Assembly: GCA_003427395.1 (NCBI GenBank)
Contig: BFEA01000152.1
Coordinates: 47,446 to 75,697, forward strand
From: Chara braunii
Taxonomy: Eukaryota; Streptophyta; Charophyceae; Charales; Characeae
Direction: 5' to 3'
DNA: 28,252 nt
Shown here: one piece after another, positions 22,913-28,252 of the stretch
Layout of the letters: each line of letters opens with the position of its first letter
How positions within the stretch are numbered: position 1 is the first letter of the stretch
Translations under genes and position numbers: made by a program
Notes under the pieces: generated by a model
Seen by the model: the letters and a program-made list of their open reading frames with translations, nothing else
What the model was told of the DNA's origin: nothing
The model's database searches: none

Positions 22913-24377
22913 CCTCCACACTTATTCTCCCATGCACAGTTGTTGGCTATGCACCATTTCGAGAGCCAGTAGATATCGCCTTTCCTGAATAGCAATGTGC
23001 CCATCTCCTCCGGCTGCCCAGCGTCTGCCCATGATGGCTGTAGATCGCCGCCTCCCCCGAACCTAATCCTGATCGCGTGGCTAGAGCTCCTCTCCCTCCT
23101 CACCTGCATAGCACACTGTACGTAGAATCTGACCGCGACAGTGAGGCTGTCCTCCGAGTTGTCGGTCGGGATTGTTTCAAAACACCTGGTAATGTCGGTT
23201 GTGAAGACGGAGTAGACCTTCTCTGGTAGATTCGCGTAGAACTCCCCTACCGATGAAATGGCCCACCAGAGGTTGGGCTTGACGCCATGCTGCTCCACCT
23301 CCAGACTCTTGTCCTGACAGAAGGCCTGCACCAGCGGAAGAAGGAAACGCAATAGGCAGGCGCAGACTTCCGCTGCAGGAGAGATGATAGTGTTCGCTGT
23401 GTTCGTGATCCACCGGAAGGTGCCCTTGTGTGCCTTGAGTACTGCCATGAGATAGGGGAGCAAGGCTGTAGCAGCAGGAATCGTCGGCAAGGCCGAGAGC
23501 TCGCCCCGAATGCACGATATGACGGTTGCAGGTGGTGCGGAAATGCTGGCAAACTCAGGGTCAGACAACCTTTGGAAGGCCAGCTTCCGTATAAAGTTCT
23601 TGCAGACGAAGGCGGGCGTGTTGGGAGCCTTGTCCGTTGGACAGATGAGGAATCTACTAGTCAGGAACGTCAACTCACTCTTGACGGTCGGATGCTCGAA
23701 TGGTTCCGCAGCAACGTGCCTGTGCGTCACCCGATACTTCTCCATCTTTTCCTTGCCCTTCTTCAAGATGATCCTTCGAAGAAACGACTTGGTGGAATCC
23801 GTGAGGTCGCGCAGCTCCATCACCCGTGCAAAAAGCTCGTCCAAAAAGCTCCCTAGTTCGGCGATTGCTTCATCCACATCCAGAGCCATGCACGGGATAT
23901 GATTGAGGTCTGCATTGATGATGTTCTGCAGCAGCGGGCTATCCGTGATTGATGAGTCTAGAGTGATGACGTGCGTGCAGCCCTCGTTGTGGAGTAGCTC
24001 GATCGACCAGCTGCTGCGCATGTCCGAGTACCTCCTCGTTCTGCATGGGTACTGCTCCGGGTCGTAACCCTCCATCCACTGCGACACGTTGAAGTCACAG
24101 AATGTCTCCGCAGGTCTGCATAGCCTGGAGGCTTTACTGTGCTTATAGGTCCACCCAATTCTTGTGCGTTCCAGCCAAGTCGCCGTGTCATCTCCAATCA
24201 CCCTGCTGAGCACTCCGTTTATTAGCCTCCTAATGGAAAGCGGTTCCATCACGCGGCTGGTGTACTTCAGATGTAGGAAGGTGTCACATTCTGATTTTTG
24301 CCTCCTCCATGCCTTCCTGCCGTTCGGTAGCGTGGTCATCTGGCCCGGGGCATTGACCCATCCATTCCGATCCTGCG
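22913..24377 (-). pseudogene. Penelope-like reverse transcriptase, N-terminal part through motif A
   Basis: This is the RNA-dependent DNA polymerase part of the element. Numbering from the ATG at 24675, residues 1-99 are probably intronic. Residues 190-290 hold a Cys-bearing linker with EGCTHVITLDSSITDSPLL, a pattern I associate with Penelope-like elements of algae. ICPTDKAPNTPAFVCKNF (residues 344-361) matches the conserved DK block before the fingers. KAHKGTFRWITNTANTIISP (414-433) corresponds to the K-HK-R-I block of Penelope RTs. VFTTDITRCFETIP (490-503) is motif A, with the catalytic Asp at 494 (codon 23196-23194). The frame ends at a TAA at 22908-22906, just inside what the next frame reads as motif B, so a one-base frame change lies at about 22913-22925. 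RT identification is strong. Assignment to the Chlamys or Naiad-like lineage is tentative. Confidence 0.8.
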
Positions 24378-24755
24378 CTCGGAAGCACACAGGTACAAGA
24401 CATGGAGTGTGTCGGGGGGGTAGAACACGCCACGGGTGTAGAGGCAATAAAAAAGGGGGGGGGAAGAGGATCACATCACGCAGATGGATCATATGAAAAA
24501 GGTAAGTGGGAATAGTGAAAACGGAGGGGGCGGGGAGGCGGGTTGGAAGGGAAAATAGAAAGGGAGAGGGAGAGCTTGAGAGAAAAGAAGAAAGAATGAC
24601 GAATAATAAGGGGAGAAATAAGAGGATGCCGCAGACGAGGCAGAAGAAGGTGTAGAAGAGAGGCGCTGCATGCATTTAAGCCCTCGTGGGTCGTCTGGAG
24701 GTGGCAGCCCCGCCCTTCGCCCCGCCCCCTGGGTTCTTCTTCTTCCTACCCTTAC
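24378..24755 (-). other. Predicted intron, 378 nt, containing the TAA between the two long ORFs
   Basis: Donor CCTG|GTAAGG at 24755-24754; acceptor TGTGCTTCCGAG ending at 24378. Both sides are phase 1, so the join enters the RT exon in frame (Ala-Gln-Asp-Arg-Asn...). An alternative acceptor GCGCAG ends at 24373 but does not keep phase with this donor. The interior is C/T-rich. The hydrophobic start of the downstream ORF (LPLLFVILSSF and similar) is a translation of this tract. Confidence 0.55.
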
Positions 24756-26479
24756 CAGGCTGTGTGAGTGCAGACTTCGCGGAGCTCTCTGGGGAAATGT
24801 GGATGACAGGCGGAGGAGTAAGTCCCCTGATGACCATGAGAGGGTGTTGAATGGAAGGGAGTGAGGGGGTGAGAACCGGCAACCAGGCGGCCGGCGGTGG
24901 GGGTGATTGTCGTACCCTGGCCGGGGGTGGATTGAAGATGGTGTTGCCAGGTTGCAGTACTTCCCCTGCTTGCGTCGTCCGGGTGGCGGGCTCAGCGGGC
25001 TGCTGTTGGGTAGGGTGGGGAGGGGGAGGAGGAGGGGGAGGAGGAGGGGGGGGAGGTGGAGGGGCGTCACCCACAGGCTGGGCTCTTTGAAAATTGAGCG
25101 TGGTTTGGTGTGGACCCTGTGCCCCTCCGCTTCTTTTTCGTGCCGCGGCACGCGGAGAGCTGAGCGGGACCTTAGTTGGCCTTTCGGGAATCCGAGTGGG
25201 GAGCATGATGCGCGCAAGTGCCGCCGGGATTGGATAGTTCCAAAGGCGTTCCTCTTTCAGAACACCTTCTGCATTCAAAGTCGGATCTCCTTCGAGTTCT
25301 TTGGCATATCCTATCATCAGGTCCCTGAGGAAATGGAAACTGATGGTCGCTAGCACCCCGTCCCTCCACGTGGTCCTAAGATAGTGTATGAGCATAGAAG
25401 TCCGGATCTTTATTGAGGACACGTTAGGAAAGAGGATGTCCGGGTGCGCTAATAAGTACCAAATAACGTGATCAAACCATAGGGGGGTATCCCCGCAGTC
25501 CTTGTTCCTGTCCTTCTTGCATTTGCACTTCAAGTATGGTCTTCCCACACTCCATACTTTCCTCAAGGTCCTGAGATCGTGCTTCCCTTCCTGTATGATG
25601 CCCTTCTGCCACATACCTGAATTCGTCTCGCCACATTTATCGGGATCGAGCTCATGCATGGGAGGAAACTTCAGGTCCTGGGGATCCAGAGGGTTGGCCC
25701 TACCGCAGTATTTCGGTTTCCCTTTTAAAATCATCGTTTTGCACTGTCTAACCTGCTCGTCCGTGACGTTACCTAAGAACTGAAGTGCTCGGACAGAGAT
25801 CGGCGCGAGATGGTTGAAGGTATCCATCTTCCAGATCGCGTGTCTAAAGGCCGTGGAGGTGTGCTCGACCCAGTACATGGATGCGAGAGGCACAAATGCT
25901 GTATATTGGTCGCGTTCCGAAGCCTCACCCCCTTTTTTGCCGGAGGCGGGCGGAGAATCCTGGGTGGTGGCTTTTATGGCAGCGATCGCACGTTCCATCT
26001 CAATCCTCTCCTCTTCCTCAATCGCGAGATCATCACATAGCGTCACGTGGTTGTCCTGGGTGACAACGGGATCACCCGTCCTGGTTTCGAGTACCCGACC
26101 TTCCAGTTGGGAGTCATCCACATCCCAGATCTTGAGAAAGATCTGTTTGACCTTTGCAGATCTACCCCCGAGCTCCCTGCATTCCCTAACATACTCTTGC
26201 TTTCTCAGCTCGAGTTTCTCGCAAAGAACCTCTGATTCGTCATCGAACTCGTGCCGCCCCCGGTCCCAAGCGCCCGCAAGAACGGCAAGATCGCTAAAGC
26301 CTAACATCTCAAAAAAATGAGGAAAGCGATCGGAATCCCATTTCGCCTTGATAGCATCGATGACCCCGGGGTTGACGCAGGTGAGCAGCGCCTGCGTAGG
26401 TTTCGCAGGCGAAGCGCATTCCTTCAGCCATGGAAGGCAGTCCGTGATCTCGTTCCACCATCCTCCCGGGAATGCTTCC
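24756..26479 (-). CDS. Large exon of the Penelope-like gene, unknown domain with a Pro-rich tail
   Basis: The frame stays open from 26532 to 24676 (618 codons), but the leftmost codons are TTG plus pyrimidine-rich intron sequence. The exon proper is taken to begin at EAFPGGWWNEI. The first 440 residues or so are globular in composition, with LGFSDLAVLAGAWDRGRHEF, an acidic helix-like EEEERIEMERAIAAI, a Cys cluster CKCKKDRNKDC (residues 336-346 of the open frame) and H355/H363 in FDHVIWYLLAHP. After RIPERPTKVP the chain becomes disordered: basic KR, HQTTLNFQ, and 15 consecutive prolines (about 25062-25018) coded by a GGA/GGG-rich plus strand. A GT donor (CCTG|GTAAGG, at 24755) precedes the lysine-rich end and the TAA, so those last 25 residues are probably intronic. 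No family is recognised. The Cys/His spacing could be a zinc site. Confidence 0.6.
25011..25070. repeat. GGA/GGG-rich tract coding the poly-proline run
   Basis: The plus strand is almost only G with single A, in repeats of GGA and GGGG. On the minus strand it encodes 15 consecutive prolines in the large exon. Long G runs here are a likely place for length error. Confidence 0.85.
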
Positions 26480-26891
26480 CTGGGGGGCGGCTGCACAAGC
26501 GCGAGGGGCGAAGAGCAAAGGAAGAACCACAAAACACAGCAGTGAAATGGGGAAATTATTCACAAAAAAAGGGGGGTCAATACGGGTCGGGGAGGGAAGG
26601 GGGGGAAGGGGAGAAGGCACAACAGGAAGGAGAATGAGGACATCGCAAAAGGAAGGGCAAAAGGCGAGGAGAGAACGGAGACAGGGGGACGGGCAAGGAG
26701 GATCCGAAAGGGAGAGAAGGTCATTGCGAATGGAGGAGGAGGGGGAAGAAAACAAAACAGGACAAGGAACATGGAAAAATAGGGTGAGCAAAGCTAAGTC
26801 AAAAAAAGGTTACCGGGGCTGGCAAAGAAAGGCATGTTCACCAAAACCTTTGGCCTTCGTCATATTACACTTCTGAATTTGCGCCGTTTAC
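26480..26891 (-). other. Predicted intron, 412 nt, pyrimidine-rich on the coding strand
   Basis: Donor GTAAAC at 26891; acceptor CCCCCAG ending at 26480, with an alternative CTTGTGCAG ending at 26491. Only the first acceptor keeps the reading phase from the upstream exon into the large exon. The interior is C/T-rich on the minus strand and has stops in the exon frame. Confidence 0.5.
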
Positions 26892-27302
26892 GTTGACAGA
26901 TCGCAGCTATCACCCTCCCAATCGTTCAGACGAGCGCGGGCGTACCCTATGCCCACAGTTATCACCCATGTCCACGCGACGACATTCAGGGAATGCCATA
27001 AAAGGCTCTGCGGTGCGGTCAGGGGGGGCACCCCCCAACAGCGATTGAGGAAACTCGTCCTCTTGAGTGTGTAGCATGTGTGTGTCACATGAGTCATGCG
27101 CGAGTACGACACGTCATACTCGTGCAGCTCCGACCATGTCGGCACACCGCAGCCAGGGAGCAATTCGTGGAGGCGATTTACAAACGCGGCAGGGTAAGAC
27201 CCAATCGTGTGTCCATTTGTGGTGAGGGCGAGAAAAGTCGTCTTGTCGAAGGTAAATGGGCACGCAAAGGCAACGTAAGACGAAAAAAGAGGGGGGCGGG
27301 AG
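26892..27302 (-). CDS. Upstream exon of the Penelope-like gene, unknown domain
   Basis: The frame is open on the minus strand from a TAA near 27322 down to 26888 without an ATG. It contains DKTTFLALTTNGHTIGSYP, then PGCGVPTWSELHEYDVSY, HVTHTC, LNRCWGVPPLTAPQSLLWHS and a hydrophobic VVAWTWVITVGIGYAR segment. It ends at a donor (AAC|GTAAAC, GT at 26891-26890). The two overhanging bases are completed by the first base after an acceptor CCCCCAG ending at 26480, which puts the next exon exactly in its long frame. This phase match is my main reason to call it an exon. The 5' boundary is uncertain: the only AG that fits (27304-27303) would leave an intron of about 39 nt from the micro-exon upstream. 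I recognise no domain. The Cys/His content suggests metal binding, but that is speculative. Confidence 0.5.
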
Positions 27303-27341
27303 CTTGTTTCTCCGAGGAATAATTACATCCAATACACTTAC

Positions 27342-27396
27342 ATTTGAATCATTTCATTTGTGAAGTCATGACATGCCAACGCACACACCTTCATAT
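27342..27396 (-). CDS. Possible 55-nt micro-exon
   Basis: A strong acceptor (TTTTGTTTATCAG) and a near-consensus donor (CAAAT|GTAAGT) bracket 55 nt. One frame is open and reads MKVCALACHDFTNEMIQ with two bases left over. The intron to the next exon would be only about 39 nt if the phase is kept, which is short, so this may be chance. Confidence 0.3.
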
Positions 27397-27399
27397 CTG

Positions 27400-27680
27400 A
27401 TAAACAAAACATTCATTTAATCAACCCAACACTGCAACCCTTTATGAGCGAAAAAGAGAGAGAGAGAGAGAGGGGTAGAGGAAGACAACGAGGAGGAAGA
27501 AGAACGGACGGGAGGAGAAGACGAAGAGGGAGAAGGACAGAAAAAAAAGGGGTGGGGAGACGAAGAAAGAACAGGGAAAGAAAAGACAAAGGAGAAAAAA
27601 AAAAAAAAAAAAAANANAAANANAANAAAAAANAAAAAANAAAACGGGGCAGAANAAAAANANAACTACGAACCCCTGTA
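27400..27680. repeat. Purine-rich low-complexity tract with undetermined bases
   Basis: A (GA)n stretch at 27450-27472 passes into GA-rich sequence and then a poly-A run from 27596 that includes many N bases up to about 27663. It is probably an intron of the minus-strand gene (pyrimidine-rich on that strand) and is poorly resolved in the assembly. The 246-codon plus-strand frame across it (27444-28184) is an artefact of Glu/Lys/Arg codons. Confidence 0.75.
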
Positions 27681-27734
27681 TCCCCAGTGAGATTACGGAT
27701 CCGACATGCCCTTTACGGGCTTTCCATGCACATA

Positions 27735-27898
27735 TTGTGCAAACACGGAAGGGAAAGGGAAAGAAAAAAAAAGAGAAAAGAAAAAGAAAGGGGGGGGGGA
27801 AGGAAACAGAAAGAGAAAGAGGGAAAAGAAGAAGAAGATAAAGAAGAAGAAGAAGGACAGAGGACGAAAAACACCAAAGAAAGAGAGAGGAAAAAAAC
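27735..27898. repeat. Second purine-rich low-complexity tract
   Basis: GAAAG- and AAGAAG-type sequence with an 11-base G run near 27790. On the minus strand it is a pyrimidine tract between two possible exons, matching the composition of the better supported introns. Confidence 0.7.
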
Positions 27899-27989
27899 TC
27901 ATGCGGATTTGCAAACGCGTTCAATAGAGCGTCACACTTATTATCACAAAGTATTCCTCTTTGCCATGACCCGAACATGTAACCTTCGA
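27899..27989 (-). CDS. Possible further upstream exon of the retroelement gene
   Basis: On the minus strand the acceptor CTTTCCCTTGCTAG ends at 27990. It is followed by an open frame reading EGYMFGSWQRGILCDNKC, then DALLNAFANPHE, and then an abrupt switch to pure pyrimidine sequence with a possible GT at 27898. The sharp change from balanced to pyrimidine-only composition marks the exon-intron border as in the better supported introns. The TTG that opens the longer frame lies before the acceptor, so it is not taken as a start. No domain recognised. Confidence 0.35.
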
Positions 27990-28087
27990 CTAGCAAGGGA
28001 AAGAAGGCGAGAGGAAGGGGATGGAGGGGGAAGGGGTTGTGGAGAGATAGGGAAAATGAGGAGGGCGGGGAAAGGAAGATCCTGCTT

Positions 28088-28182
28088 CAGCTCTATCCGC
28101 CAGGCCCAAAGTGCTCCTGTATCCGCAGGGACCATCTCGCCGAATCGCAGGAAGGGCATGGCAAATCCCTCAAGCGTTTTTT
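28088..28182 (-). CDS. Possible exon at the right edge
   Basis: The minus-strand frame reads LEGFAMPFLRFGEMVPADTG followed by ALWAWRIELKQ, then turns into pyrimidine-rich sequence below about 28080. The reading looks protein-like, but no GT donor sits at the border and the 5' side leaves the window soon after. It may belong to the same gene. No family is recognised. Confidence 0.28.
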
Positions 28183-28252
28183 AACCCCATGCCATTTGGG
28201 GCGTCATCAGAGGGGGGGGGCATCTTCCATGGTCTTTGGAAGGTGGAGGGGG

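Larger units (their letters stand above)
22240..28252 (-). mobile_element. Penelope-like retroelement, spliced, with broken reverse transcriptase; start beyond the right edge
   Basis: On the minus strand the parts run in this order: an upstream exon (about 27302-26892), a large exon of unknown domain (26479-24756), and a reverse transcriptase with linker (from 24377 to about 22290). Between them lie pyrimidine-rich introns. The RT has a TDK motif, a KAHKG...RW block, a TTDITRCFE motif A, a GIPMG motif B, a YIDD motif C and a thumb with DKR and SNRS words, the order and spacing expected of Penelope-like elements. No GIY-YIG domain is visible after the thumb, which is expected of the permuted (N-terminal endonuclease) or endonuclease-less Penelope lineages. 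The 3' end lies within tens of bases of the pentamer satellite. The 5' end is not in the window, and I found no terminal repeats. Family placement is from motif memory and has not been checked by alignment. Confidence 0.7.

Noticed and set aside
24483-24675. Signal peptide or membrane segment at the start of the RT ORF
   Set aside because: The hydrophobic residues are coded by a C/T-rich tract bounded by phase-matched splice sites, so it is more likely an intron.
27444-28184. 246-codon plus-strand frame rich in Glu, Lys and Arg
   Set aside because: It is a translation of purine-rich low-complexity DNA, with many undetermined bases and no domain.

Overview
The window reads as nuclear DNA of a eukaryote. 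It is repeat-dominated, has no bacterial-style gene packing, and its only strong coding material is a spliced retroelement on the minus strand. That element is a Penelope-like reverse transcriptase that looks closer to the lineages of algae and protists than to the classical animal ones. A green-lineage alga of the charophyte (Chara-like) kind is my best guess, but it is an inference and was not tested.

Layout. 1-830: a 90-bp minisatellite running in from the left edge. 830-2490: short repeats, namely CTG/TTG triplets, a 12-bp-stem hairpin, a 35-bp array, a 53-bp C-rich array, and a (TC)n tract joined to 50 C. 2490-6635: mostly anonymous DNA with a (TTG)n tract, a possible acidic-protein coding fragment on the minus strand (4074-4680), and a 3-copy 184-232-bp repeat (5200-5655). 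6636-21886: a 15-kb satellite built on the pentamer AGAGT, organised into higher-order units of about 4.8 kb. 21887-22224: a TG microsatellite followed by one last scrap of the pentamer satellite. 22240-28252: the Penelope-like element on the minus strand.

The retroelement is the functional core. Two large ORFs (26532-24676 and 24675-22906) lie in the same frame, separated by one TAA. Phase-compatible splice sites (donor at 24755, acceptor ending at 24378) place that TAA in a pyrimidine-rich intron, so the ORFs look like exons of one gene. A third exon lies upstream (about 27302-26892), joined by another phase-compatible intron. The reverse transcriptase is then broken. Motif A is in one frame; motif B and the YIDD motif C are in a second frame with one in-frame stop; the thumb is in a third frame. 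The catalytic aspartates survive, so the copy is either a young pseudogene or carries assembly errors. I see no GIY-YIG endonuclease.

The pentamer satellite explains the many minus-strand ORFs rich in Tyr-Ser-Thr-Leu-Leu: the repeat has no stop in any minus-strand frame. They are not genes. No rRNA, tRNA, CRISPR or bacterial feature was seen.
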